Shown here: positions 1 to 11,919 of the stretch, piece after piece | Numbering within the stretch: the stretch's first letter is position 1 | Layout of the letters: each line of letters opens with the position of its first letter | Source of the DNA: Blumeriella jaapii | Lineage: Eukaryota; Ascomycota; Leotiomycetes; Helotiales; Drepanopezizaceae | DNA: 64,000 nt | Assembly (NCBI GenBank): GCA_009599575.1 | Contig: VWND01000001.1 | Location: 248,001 to 312,000, forward strand | Direction of reading: 5' to 3' | Notes under the pieces: generated by a model | The model's database searches: none | Told to the model about the DNA's origin: nothing | What the model saw: only the letters and a program-made list of their open reading frames with translations | Made by a program: the position numbers and the translations under genes

Positions 1-141
1 AGATGATTTGCATTGACTACGGGGTTTCTAAGTTAAAGATGCCGCGAAGTCTAAAATACAATGTGTGCGGACTCCGATATCACGTGACAACAACGTAACC
101 TTCGGACCACGTAACTAACGAACTAATATCTCATCCCTTTA
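1..141 (-). repeat. G1 3' LTR (partial)
   Basis: The last 141 bp of the left LTR; the rest lies before the window. It aligns base for base with 14056-14196, and the differences are C/T or G/A. The inner edge is the TTA that corresponds to TCA in the right copy, followed directly by a pyrimidine-rich stretch that is a polypurine tract on the minus strand. Confidence 0.88.
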
Positions 142-145
142 CATA

Positions 146-160
146 TAATCCTCCTTCCTA
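146..160 (-). promoter_or_regulatory. G1 polypurine tract
   Basis: On the minus strand this reads AGGAAGGAGGAT just upstream of the 3' LTR, the expected place for the plus-strand primer of a gypsy element. Confidence 0.6.
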
Positions 161-167
161 TTTTTTA

Positions 168-2000
168 CTCAATTTCTTCGTCGTCGGAATCTACTTCTAT
201 AAATCGAGCTTCGTTCGCGAAGCGTTTTTGTAAACGAATGCGAAGTTCAGCTGAAATAATAAGAAAAATAGTAAAAAAGGCAGGCTTTTCTAGTTTCGAA
301 AGCAGAACAACTGATTTTTTTATAATAAAAAAAAAATTAATAGCAGTTTTCTTATGTTTAATAACGGTTATAAAAGCTTTTTTTGATAATAAAAGCTCGT
401 TTTTGTCATTTATCGATTTAGCACGTTTTTTATTAATAATTCTGGCTTTAATTAATTCTGCTTTGGTCGGATAAGATTTCTAAAAGAAACGTATAGCGAA
501 TTCAATTATAAAACTGTATGCGTTGATAACGTTTTTTAGCGATTCCTAAGATTAGTTTTCGGCGTTGTAACTACGCCATTATATCAGATAAAAAAAGTTA
601 AAGTTTCGTTTAGAATCGAAAATAGCGTTTATAATTTATAACAAGCTTCCGTCTGCGTCGATAAAAACAAATGAAAAAAAAGGGTTTTTTTACCCTGGGA
701 AAAAATCGTTGTAAGCAGGTTTAAACAAATTAATATAAAAAACAAAATGTAATAGTTTTTGCTCGAAAAGTAATTTCAGCTTGTAATTGTAAAAGCTTAA
801 AATTTCGGCGATTTTGTAAAAACCGTAGAATTTGTTATTTAGTTTTTTAATTAGTTTAATAAAAGTTATATTGCGTCTGTTAAAAAACACGTTATTTTCT
901 ATTCTGTAAGCAAAAGCTGATTAGCGTTGTTAATTAAAATAATATTTCTGGTCGGCTAACGCTAAAATTAAATTTGTACGTAAAAGTAATTCTAACTTTT
1001 TTATTTTATCGGCGAAATCGTTTTTTTTCGTATTTACCATTCGCAAAATGCGTAAAATAAAACCTAAAATAAGCTTAAATAAAAAAAAGCTTATTCGGAA
1101 ATAAAAGCCTTTGTTAGCGTAAAAAAAGAAAACTCCGGTAAAAGCGTTTACAGCGTTATTCGCTGCGAATTCAGCTAAAAAAAGCCAGTTTTCTTAATTT
1201 CCTTAAGCGTATTCGATAAATTATCTTAAATAGAAAAGTAAATAAGCGTTCGCGTTTTCGATTTGGCCGTTCGTTTCGAAGTAAAAGCTGGTAAATAGCG
1301 TAATATTAGTTCCGAAACGGTAATTAATAGCTTTTCAGAATTGTGAAACAAATAAAAAACCTCGGTTTGAAATTATAAAATCGGAAAAATTATATAAACG
1401 CCAGATATTTTTGCAAAACAATTTGGCTAAATCTGTCGCTTTTATAATTGTATAACAAATTATATAATATCGTTTTTTGATAAAACGATAAATTATTATT
1501 ATAATCAAATTGTTTCGATTTTTATGCTTTTTCATTAAAAAAAGGCCTATAAAATCGACCGATATATAGCTTTAACGGCGTAAAAAAATAAATAAAAATT
1601 TGAAAAGTCTTTAATAACGTTGATTAATATTTGTATTACAAAAGCAGCCGTTGCAATTGCGAATAAATCTTTTGCAATTCTCGGAAATTAATAGCTAATA
1701 ATAATCCTTACTAATAATTTCGTAAAGCTTATTTTTGCCAAAATGGCCTGTTTTTATTAAATTATGAGCTATTTGTAAAAGCCAGGTACGAATAGAAACG
1801 TTTAAATTCGGTGTATCGGAAACGTAAAATCGGTTTCGAAAATACAATTTGTTATTGCGTATAACGCATTTAAAAAATTGTAACGTTTTGAATTTCGGAA
1901 TACCTTTTGATTTAAATATTTTTTTTTTGATAGCGATTCATAGCTTATTAATGAGATAATATTTATTTAAAAATCGTAAAAGCTTTTCGTCGTCTGCTTC
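168..2000 (-). pseudogene. pol: G1 integrase with chromodomain (decayed)
   Basis: Integrase of a gypsy element, which would insert the cDNA. Reading leftward, an HHCC zinc-binding region lies at about 1620-1780 (CNGC visible). The catalytic core is at about 1230-1540, with DFIISNRGFLFVS around the second Asp and TNGQIENANAY near the Glu. The C-terminal domain follows. At about 475-650 lies a chromodomain, recognisable by FDSKRNFNFFYLI followed by the degenerate W-G-Y region, in which Trp codons have become stops. The protein ends in an acidic tail, VDSDDEEIE, with a stop near 168. Chromodomains in chromoviruses bind methylated histone H3 and target heterochromatin. Many stops; not functional. 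Confidence 0.82.
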
Positions 2001-4260
2001 GGATTGTTTTAGCGAAGCCGGAAAAGCGGTTAAAACTTCGGTTAAATAGTATTTTTTAAAAAAGGCCTGGTTTTAAAACTGAATTTTTTCGTTTAAAAAA
2101 TCCTAAGAAAAATCTTGAAAACGTCGGATTAAAAAGTCAGGTTTACCATTTTGTTTTTCAAGTTTGAATATGATTACAAAATCAAAACCAGCTAAAAACT
2201 CGCTTCAGCGTATTTAACGCTTGTTAAATTGCTTAGTCGTTATAAAATATTCCAAGTTTCGGTAATTTGTAAATATTCGAATTAAATAAGCAGCTTTTTA
2301 TAATTCGGCTCGCTAACTTTCGAAACAACGTATAATAGCGAAGAGTTTTTTGTTATAAATCTCGTAATTGCATTCGGCTGAATCGAATTTCTTCGATATA
2401 AAAGCGATTGAATAAAATACTTTTGCATCGTTTTTCTGGAAGAAAATCTCTAAAACGTAATTAAAAGCGTTAGTTTTAATAAATATCTTTTTGTCAGAAT
2501 TGAAATGGAACAACGTAAATGCAATCGTAAAAGCTAATTTAAAAAACTCGAAAGCTTTTATACAATCGTCGTTAAAGTTTTATTTAATGTCTTTCTTCGT
2601 TAAATTTATTAAAAAGATAACGATTTTAAAAAAACTTTTGATAAATCGTCGATAAAAATTCGCAAAATCTAAAAACGCTTGTACGTTTTTAACGTTGAAA
2701 AAAAGATTCCAGCCCGTAATCGCTTCGAGCTTTTTAAAGTTTATTTTAATTTTAGTAGTAAAAATAATCATTTCAAAATAAACGACTTTTTAAACTTCGA
2801 ATTCGCATTTTTTTATATTTAATTGCAAGCCAGCGTTAAAAAAAGCTTAAAAAACGAAATTAACGTGTTTTTTATATTTTTAAAAGTCGTCTGAATAAAC
2901 TAGAATATCGTTTATATAAACTATGCAAAAAATATTTAAGTAAAATCGCAGAATATCGTTTATACGGGATTAAAATATGGCGAAAGCGTTGCATAATCCG
3001 AAAAGCATAATTAAAAACTCGAACAAGCTATACCTCGTATTAAATACAATAAGCCATTTATAGCCTTTTTTTATTCGAATCTTATTAAAAGCGGCGAAAA
3101 CGTCGAGTTTAATATAAAATTTGATTTTGCTTAGTCGTGAAAGCGTTTTTTAAACTAATAATAAAAAGTATCGGTTTTTAATTGTAATAACGTTAAAAGC
3201 TTTGTAATCGACGTAAAATCGTAATTTTCTTTTTGGTTTTTTCGCAAATAAAATTAGAAAAGCTGCGAAAAAAAAGCTCGCTCGGATCCAATTTTTTTCG
3301 AGGTTTTTTTTAAAAAATTTGCGTAAAACTTAAAGTTCGTCGATTAATATATTATACAAAAGGCCGTATAAAAATACTGTTCCAAATCGAAGTTTTATCG
3401 TATAATCAACGCTTTTTTTATAAAATGCAAGCTTATCAGTCTCGATAAAGTCAAAAGCGGCTAAATAGTAATAATAATAAAAAAAAAGTTTTATTCGAAA
3501 GTCGATTAGCGGTTTGATTTAAAAAGCCAAACGAATATTTTTTAATAAAGCTTCAGCGAAATAAAGTTCGGCTGAAAATTATTATCGCGCAATCTGAAAA
3601 AGCTTATTTTTTTGCAATTGATCGATTTTAAATAATATAATAAAAAAAAAATCGTCGATTGAAACGCCTAGCTTATGTAATTGTTAATTAATTTCGTACA
3701 AAAAGGCTAAGAATACCTCGACTTCTGGTTAAAAGGCCAAAGTGGTAAACACAGCTGCTTTTATACGACGAAGTGTAGCTAATAAAACGACGGTTTTGTA
3801 AAAGTAGCGTTTTTCTGAACTAGGCCTAAAACAGCCAATTAATAAAAGTTTTGGAGTAAACAATTCGAACGGTAAAAGTCTGAATTAAAACAAAAGGTAT
3901 TCGTAGTTTAATTAATATGGAAGTTGTATATTCTAAACCAAAATTTGCTCAGAATAAGATCGTATTTCTTAAGTGTTATAATAAAAGCTATAACTCGTTC
4001 GGTATAACGGGCGATATTAATTTAAAAAAAGATTTAATAAATAACGTCGCCGTAAATAAAAAAACGTCCGTCAACCACGGTAAATTTACGTAGATTAGTA
4101 AATAAAACAAAAGTTAATTCGTAATATTGCACGAAAGCATAATTAATAAAATTATCGGTAGTTCCGAAATCGTTTAAAAAATAAGTTTTAATATATATAT
4201 TATTAGCAGTTATAATACAAAGCAATATTAAATATAATTCCGGAACGCTATTTAAAGCAA
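2001..4260 (-). pseudogene. pol: G1 protease, RT and RNase H (decayed)
   Basis: The protease is visible near 4034-4225 as a decayed aspartic motif, NDFGTTDNFI, where the family has a D-S/T-G-A core. The RT follows at about 2780-3420: FAKKPKRKLRFYVDYKAFN, then the catalytic box as YINDILVYS near 2893-2920, so the first catalytic Asp has become Asn. The connection at 2580-2771 ([20 protein letters not shown]) and RNase H at about 2313-2513 (CNYEIYNKKLFAI) are typical of Ty3/gypsy. Mutations are mostly RIP-type transitions. Confidence 0.85.
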
Positions 4261-4324
4261 ATAATTTTAATTTATTTTTTAAAAATTTTTAATAATAACA
4301 ATTATTAAAAACAATCAGTTTCCC

Positions 4325-5440
4325 GACTTTTTTGCTTCGGTTTTAGTCTTTTTAACCCAAAAGAAGTCGGGGCAATTAGCAGCTCGGTGTTTATCGCTGG
4401 CATATTATAAATAAAAGTTGTTAGTAAAAAAGTAGGTTCGGCGAGCTAGTTTTTCGGCGTTACCGATTAAGCGTTTGTTTTTTGCTATATTAGCTGCGAT
4501 TTATATAATTGCTTTGGTTTAAATAGCGCTAAAGTTTATAAAGTCGCCTTGAATAATAATCGTAATAGCAGTTTTAAATATAAGAGCGGAAAAAATAATT
4601 TTCGTATTACGGCCTTCGATTTTATAATAATTAGAATTTAATTATCGAAAAACGATATCGGTTTCGCGTATTTAAGCGCAAAAACCAATAAGGTCGGTTT
4701 TTAAATCGGAAAAGTTAATATACGATAAGCGAATGATTATATCAGAATAAAAAGCTTCGCGCAGAATAACGATAGCGGCTTCGTTATTAAATTTAATATA
4801 ATTTTTAATTTCCAGCTAGATAAAAAAAAAAATGGACAGGAATTAATTGCTTTATTTAAAAAATAAAATTCTTTTAAATGCATTTGTTTATTAATTAAAA
4901 ATACCGAACGATTATTAAAAGATTTAAATTATTTTTGCAATAATTAAATAAAAAAAGTGCCGTTCGTACGTAAACCTTTTTGTAAAGCGCTTTTGGCTGT
5001 ATCGGAAAAGCGGAAGAAAAAATAACTTATACGATTCTGTTCGGTCGTATATCAGTTTTGATTAAAACGGAGCTTTAAAATTATATTTTAAAAGAAAATG
5101 GTAAAATGCTTCGTAACGTTGCCGGTGTTACCCGAACTTATGAATTTATCGAAGTCGGAAAAAGCAAATGTTTTTTTTTTTGCGTTTAAAATGTTCGGTG
5201 TATTTTAATTAATAGAAGCTTATTTTCGGAAATTGGCAAGTTCGGCTTCGCGGTTTTAAATTATTTTCTTTTAAAAAGCCTTTTCTTTCTAGTATTATAC
5301 CGTCTAAATATCCAGTTTTTAAGCGAAATTATTTAGTTTGGCCTTGAATAATACTATTATATCGTTTTGCTTTATCGCGTAAACGAAAATATCGAGAATT
5401 TCTTAAAAGCAGGCTTTCGTATTAGCGATCAGAACGGCGA
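4325..5440 (-). pseudogene. gag: G1 Gag (decayed)
   Basis: The structural protein of the virus-like particle, recognised by position and by a zinc knuckle near 4366-4420. There the minus strand encodes a C-x2-C-x4-H-x4-C pattern, of which SDKHRAANCPDFF is readable; the first Cys codons are damaged. A basic KKTKTEAKK segment follows, as in nucleocapsid tails. The region starts just inside the 5' LTR. Small open stretches on either strand here are fragments or shadows. Confidence 0.7.
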
Positions 5441-5466
5441 CGATTTGGTCGGGGTATTTAAAATGT

Positions 5467-5768
5467 TGTTGCGCTATATTTATATTCCTTTATTTCCTTT
5501 CATTTCTTTTGTTCCAGATTCATTCTTTCTGTACGCTTTCAGTAGTTAGATGTTTCTGGAGCTCGGAAAGGCTTGTAGTCACGTGATAACGAGCCTTTTC
5601 GGAAACTAGTTTTTCCGAGCGACTGATTAAACGAGCCCGAATTTTCCGTTTTCTGCGGAAAGCTCGCTAGTCAGATTTAGAATAATACAAATAATATTTT
5701 ATTATATACAATTCATCCGTCTTAATCTCCGGTAAAAGTTTCTACCGACTATTCGACTATACACGACA
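5467..5768 (+). repeat. C1 5' LTR
   Basis: 302 bp, TG...CA. It matches 13376-13677 with no indel. The differences I see by eye are all transitions, many at CpA/TpG, so they record RIP rather than age. Confidence 0.94.
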
Positions 5769-5786
5769 GTTATAAGCCCCGGAGCC
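5769..5786 (+). promoter_or_regulatory. C1 primer-binding site, half-tRNA type
   Basis: The bases right after the 5' LTR read GTTATAAGCCCCGGAGCC. The start differs by one G-to-A change from GTTATGAGCCC, the complement of the anticodon arm of fungal initiator tRNA-Met (anticodon CAU). Internal half-tRNA priming is known for copia elements. The tRNA comparison is from memory. Confidence 0.6.
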
Positions 5787-5799
5787 AATTAATAAGCTT

Positions 5800-7630
5800 T
5801 TTTTTGCAATGCATACGCTAGGAGATTCGTTGGAAGCTTTTACCGGTCAATCCATTCGAATTATCAAAAGATATTCGTAAAAGGTTATACTTTGCAAAGT
5901 TTTTCTTATTTGGCAAAAGGCCACGAATCGATAAAAGGCTATTAAAAATGCGGGAAGCATTAATTCTTCGATTTTCTTAATTTACAAATTTTATTTTTAT
6001 TTTTCTATTTTTTTCAATCCAGTCAATCGATTTTTTATAACGAAAATAATATATCGGCTTTTACGAAAAAAAAGGTTTTTTTTTACGATTCAAAATCGTG
6101 GATTTCTTGATTAAAAGCGTATAAATTTTACCGATCAGGGATTTTTCCTTTCGATTACACCGATTCTGATTTTTTATTTCGCTTTTTTTTATTAATAAAC
6201 GACTATAAAAACAGTTTTTTTATCAGTTTATCGATTAGAAAAACAAAAAGCGCTAAGCAGACTACGATCGAAAGTGCGCCGAATACAACGGCATAACCGA
6301 GGTAGAAAAGGCCGCTATTACAATTGGTAACTTTTTCGACAGGCCTCGATCAGCTAATTTGACTTTCGACGATTTAAAAAATAAAATCGATTATTTTTCT
6401 AAAAATTATTTAAAAAAACTTAAGAAATGGCAGAAATACGTTATTGCCTACCAGAAGTTGCTCGACTAAATCTTTTCAATTATGGAAATTAATTTAATAA
6501 ATTTTGCAATTGCTTAATCGGAAATCAACGCTACCAATAATAAAAAAGCGTACGTTATTTTTCATACTAATTTGCAAAAAGATTTTTTGATAAATGGGAA
6601 TATACGTAAAATCAAAAATCTATATTATAAAAAAAAACAAAAGTTATTCCAAACCTTCGTTCGTATTTTGAAAAAAGATATTACCCCTATATACTTTTCC
6701 GTGGTTAGCTTCGTCAAATTTAATTACAAAAACATTTTCCGCAAAGCGTACAGCGGAAAAATAAATATTACCGAATAAATAAAAAAATAGCAGACCGCTT
6801 ACAAAGCAGCTGTCGAATATAAGATTTCTGATATAAATAGCCGTTACGCTGCCACCGATTTTCTCGACGCAATCGCCGTATATATCAATTTATAATAAGC
6901 GAACGGCAAAAAAGCTAAGTATCTGAAAAACGAATTTGCCGGCTTTTTTATAAAAAAGATTTTAATCGAATTAAGCTTTATAATCTTTTCTTTTAAAAAC
7001 AACCGAGGATTCGACAATTCAGGCCGAAAAGTCGGAGTTTTCGCCACTTTCCTTTTCGATTCTGAAAACAACGATATTTCGAAAAATCGTAAAAAAAAAA
7101 AAAGGAAAAGGCAAAAAAAAAAAAAAAAAAAAGTATGACTGCCTATGCGACATTTCTAAAAAGCGCTATTTTTATTTCTTAACCGATTATAAAAAGCTTT
7201 TGTACGCAATAAATAATCGTCGTAAAAAAAAGATTTTTTCCAATCTTTTAAATAGGCAGAAAATCGCTGAAATACGAAAAAAGCTGTTTTTCAATTATAA
7301 AAAAGCTTTAAAAGCTTTAAATAAAAAAGATATCCAAATAATCGTAATTAACAAAATCTTTAAAATCCTAACAACCAAGCCAAAACAAATTCCAAAATCA
7401 ATTTTTAAAAACAACCAGAAAAAGTTTTTTACCGCAACTTTTTGTCTTTTTTGCTTTAATACGATTAAAAAGCATTTCGGAATTAACGTTTTGGCTTTAA
7501 AGCTTGATTAATATTACTTTTTAAACAAAAATACTTTTTTTAACAATTGCTTTAAAACTTATTTAATGAACGATAAAAACCTTTTTATCGAAAAGTTTTA
7601 CAAAAAAATTAATAACCCTATTAACAGCGT
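5800..7630 (+). pseudogene. gag: C1 Gag region (decayed)
   Basis: Between the primer-binding site and the protease lies a long degenerate coding region with charged segments and many stops in all frames. Readable pieces include 6572-6778 and 7200-7511, the latter a Lys-rich stretch (YKKALKALNKKDIQIIVINK). A YDCLCD segment near 7135-7150, followed by a Lys/Arg/Tyr-rich stretch, may be the remnant of a copia Gag zinc knuckle. Homopolymer A runs at 7088-7134 may have shifted frame. Assigned mainly by position. Confidence 0.6.
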
Positions 7631-9160
7631 TTATACAGGCATATAAAGTTTTTCAATCGTCGGGAAAAAGAATCGTTTAATAAAAGGGGCCTTTCGCAAA
7701 AAAAATAAAAAGCTTTGGAATATAATTCTTAACAACGTGGCGTTCGTTTCAGATTTTACTATTAATATTATTTCCGCTAGTCTTTTGGCTAAAAAAAGTT
7801 ATTAATTTTAAAGGTCGGATAATATTTTTTGTTTTAAAAGCTTTAAAAGCTTTATTTTAAAACGTTAATATTAAACGATCGCCGATTTTTATATATTTAA
7901 ATATATTAAAATCAATTGCTTTTTTTATTCGCATTTTTTACGTAATAATTTAAACTTTTTAAAACGTAATTCGCTCGGCCTTATAATTTATACAATTTCG
8001 AAACGTCGTACGCGCTATAAATTTAAAAAAAGCAGCGTATTTACGTACGATCGGAATAACGATGCGCGTTTATAGCATTTTCGTTCGGGCTATTTGGGCA
8101 AAAACGCGTTCGAAAAGCTGGTCGAAAACATTCGTAAAATAAAAATCAAAGGCTTAATTAAAATGGAATGCGAAAAATATGCTGTTATGCATTTAAAACA
8201 GATGATTTCGAAAGTAATATCAAAAAATAAGTCTTTTAGGCTTTTTTTTCGCATCGGCTGGGATTTTTACGATTATTTCAAAAGTCGTAGAAAAACTTAC
8301 AACGGCTCGACGTGGATATTTTTAATAAAAAACGAATACAATAGAAAGATTTGGGCCTTCGCTACCAGAACGAAAGATATAAAAGTCGTTTTGAACCGTT
8401 TTTAAACGTTCGACGCATAGGTAAAACGCTAATACAATTTTTTAATTTGCAAAATTCGATAAAATAACGAATCGTCGGTAATTCCAAAGCAAAAAAACAT
8501 TATTTCGGAGTATTAAAAATGAACGGAGCGCGAAAGTATCGATTTGGAATTAATTTCACTTTACGTACACCAGCCAAACGGCTCGATCGAACGAACAGAA
8601 AAAGAAGTAATTAAGCGTTCGATAAAAATAAAAATTAAAACGGAATTTCCAATTTCCTTTTGGCCCGAAACGATAAAAGCAGCAGCGCATTTGTATAATA
8701 TATCGCCGCTTGCGAAAAAACAATTCAAGTTTCCAAATAAAATTTTGCATAACTGATTCAGGCAATATTTCCGATACTACGACTTTGCTATTATAAAAGC
8801 GCGTACGGCCGATCTTAAATCAAATTAAAGCAAAATTTATGCGTACGAAGCTCGTGCGTATTTAATAATAAAAGATCGAAAAGCCATAAAATACAAAAAA
8901 AAATTTAAAATCCTTCCGAAAAAACACATCGGATATTTAATTAAATATAACGCTTTTAATATTTACAAAATCTGAATGCTTCAGCTGATGCGTGTAATTA
9001 CGAGCCGAAACGTAATATTTAATAAGTCCAAGTTTTATTTCTCGGAGCGTAAAAATTTAAATCCTATAACTAAACTAAAGCTTTAAAAAACCGTAGAGTT
9101 TATCGAAAACGCGGAGAACGAAAAAGCTTAAAACGCTAAGTATTAAATATTAACGGACGG
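7631..9160 (+). pseudogene. pol: C1 protease and integrase (decayed)
   Basis: The protease C-terminal part is readable around 7735-7805 (NVAFVSDFTINIISASLLAK), matching the DVAF...N.IS.. ending of fungal copia proteases. The integrase follows: YLGKNAFEKLVENI (about 8090-8130) after a degenerate HHCC finger, the core with GWDFYDYFKS and MHLKQM near 8190-8290, and the Glu region VHQPNGSIERTEKEVIKRS at 8565-8625. The C-terminal domain continues to about 9150. Catalytic positions are partly replaced, and stops plus frame changes interrupt the region, so it is non-functional. The open stretch on the other strand at 8556-8765 is its shadow. Confidence 0.85.
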
Positions 9161-9299
9161 TTTTAATAGCGGCGCAGACCAGCAAAACTCGGTGTATTAA
9201 AAAAAGAATAATATAAAAAAAAAGCTATTATTATAAAACGAGCAATTTCCAGATTTTACAAAAGGGAATAAAGGTTTTTTTTCCACCGGAGCCATTATC

Positions 9300-11806
9300 A
9301 GAACCAGGACCGATTTCAGGCCCTTTTGATGGACCTCCAAAGCTTACGATAAAAAAAAAAATATTTCAATACCAATAGATTTAAATATTCCAGAAAATAA
9401 AGCCAAATCCTCGGAAATAAAAGACCTAATAAAAGTCGAAATGATCGAGCCTTTTTTTACGGTCGATTCAAACGTCCAAAGCTCGAAGGTAATAATCTTT
9501 TATAAAAGTCTTTTCGATAAAGCTATTATCGACCAGTTTTAATTTTTAAAATTAATTATCAGTCGGAAATATGCAAAGCATATTCGAAACATTTTAACCG
9601 ACGCAATAAAAGCGTTAAAAAATTATAAAAGTTTAAAAAAAAATAATAAACTAGCAAAACTTATTATTGCAAGATAGAATAAAGCAGAGCAAAGCTTTAA
9701 AAAGTTCTTCGGCGCGGGTATAAAAATGGCCCTATACGAAAAAACGCGTAATTCAATTTTTTAAATTATAATTAAAAGCTATCGCCCGGCAGATCAGACG
9801 TTAAATCGATTTAAAATAAAGCAGCCATCTGAACGATTGCTTTTGAAAGCTTTTCTAAAACTAATTATTAAAAAGGAGGCACTATTTAAAAAAAATAAAA
9901 AAAACAAATCGAAGTTTCCGATAAGCGATGAAAAGCAATTGATTTCAAAAACTACTAAACGAAATCGTACAAATTTTATTTCATACTGGCCGGATAGACC
10001 GGAAGTGTACGCTACGATATGCGAAATTTTTTAACTAATGGCTTTATTTATTAAACAACAGATCGACGAATTCGTTTACACGTTTTGAACAGACGAACCG
10101 ATTCAGATAGATAAAAAAAACTTTCAGACTGTCCACGCAATAGTAGCGGCTTCGATAAAAGGAAAATCGGTAAAAAATATTTAATTTTCCGATTAAACAA
10201 TATCGGAACAACTTTCCGAAAGCTTTAAGAAACTGGAACGAATTGAAAAACTATCAAATAGAAAAGCAGTTCAAAAAGGAAGCAAAAACCGAAATCAAAA
10301 ACTTAAAAACCAAAAAATACTAAAAAATTGTCAAAAAAAATAAAACCATAAAGCCTATTTTATTTAAATAAGTTTTTATATACAAAACGAACAGCTTAGG
10401 CGAATTGCAGCGGTGCAAATCGAGACTAGTCGTAAAAAGAAACTTTTAAAACGAAATTTTAATCTTTTTTATATACGCAGCTATATTCGCAGCCCGTTTT
10501 TTCCGAACGGTTATAACGTTAGCGGTTTATTTCGATTTGGAAATCAAACAATTCGATATAATTAATGCTTTCGTTAATGCAAAACGAAACTTTAAAAATA
10601 AATTAATTACGTATAATCTGCCTGATAGATTTAAACAATCAGATATAATAATACAACTAGACCGAATTTTGTATAAATTAAAGGATTTTCCAGCTTTATA
10701 ATACGGCGAATTTGCTAATATTTTAAAAAAGCTAAAGCTCGAACCAATAGGCGAAAAGCTTTGTATATTCGCTAACGAAATACGAAGCGTATACGTAGCG
10801 TTTTACGTCGACGATATTTAAGTTTTATACCACGCCTTTTATTCGTTAAAAGCCGACGAAATCATTTTCGGTTTGAAAAAAGCTTACGAACTTATAAGCA
10901 TAGGAAATCTGGATTATTTTCTCGGAGTCCGTATTTTACGAAACAAATAAAAAAAAGAAATTTTCCTGCTTCACGATTCGTATATCGAAAAAATCGCTAC
11001 GAAGTTTAATATATATAAAAAACGCTTTCCAAGCACGCCTTTCCCAATCTGCGAATTTGTTAAAAACCCAGGCGTAGCTACGCTTCCGCAGATCAAAAAA
11101 TATTAAAAAAAGGTCGGTTTAATTTTGTACACGGCCATTATGCTTCGATCCGATATAGCTTTCGCAGTCTTTCAGCTTTCTTACTTTTTTATTAATCTAA
11201 GTTTCTAATATTTCGAGGCAGCCAATTGGACGCTTCGATATTTTTATATAAAACGAAGTTTTTTAAAAATCGTTTATAATCGGAAAAAGCGGGAAAACCA
11301 ATTAATAATTTCTACCGACGCTTTTTTCGCCGACGATTCAGAAATTCGGAAATTATCTTAGAAATATATTTTTTTTTTTTTCGGAAGTATTATTTTATAA
11401 AAGGCTATACGACAGAATATAATTATTATTTTTTTTACTAAAGCGGAGCTATTTGCTTATATAACGACCGTAAAAAAAATAATAGCATTTTAACGTTTTT
11501 TTAAAAAGCTTCGACTCGACGTTGTTTTTAAATAAAACGTATATTGCGACAACCAGCAAACGATCAAATTAATTATAAAAAAACAAAAAGAAAATCTTTA
11601 CGAAGCTTCGCCACGTCGATATAAATAATATATAAATTCGCTAAAAGTATTAAAATAGAAAATTTAAAATCATATACTTTTTAATAAATAAAATGCACGC
11701 AAACGGTTTTATTAAAAATCTGATCCGATAAAAGCACGAGAATTTCGTTAAACTTTTTAATTTACGGGATTTTCGGAGCTTTATCGAAAAGCTCGATTAA
11801 TCGAGC
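9300..11806 (+). pseudogene. pol: C1 reverse transcriptase and RNase H (decayed)
   Basis: The copia RT is clear: VITLAVYFDLEIKQFDIINA near 10510-10570, then NLPDRFKQ, and the catalytic box YVDDI intact at 10804-10818. LISIGNLDYFLGVRIL follows (about 10895-10940), then AIMLRSDIAFAVFQLSYF near 11140-11190. RNase H continues to about 11806, ending KMHANGFIKNL...HENFVKLFNLRDFRSF. A Pro-rich linker with EPLSEPGPISGPFDGPP at about 9280-9340 separates integrase and RT. Stops and frame changes make it a pseudogene even though the catalytic box survives. Confidence 0.9.
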
Positions 11807-11919
11807 TAAAAAGTTTGCATTTTGCAAGCGTATACTTATTTAAACAAACTTTTATTAAAACTTAAAACATAATAAAAACCACTTTCTAAGCAAATCCAGA
11901 AACCCAAAAACCAAACCGC

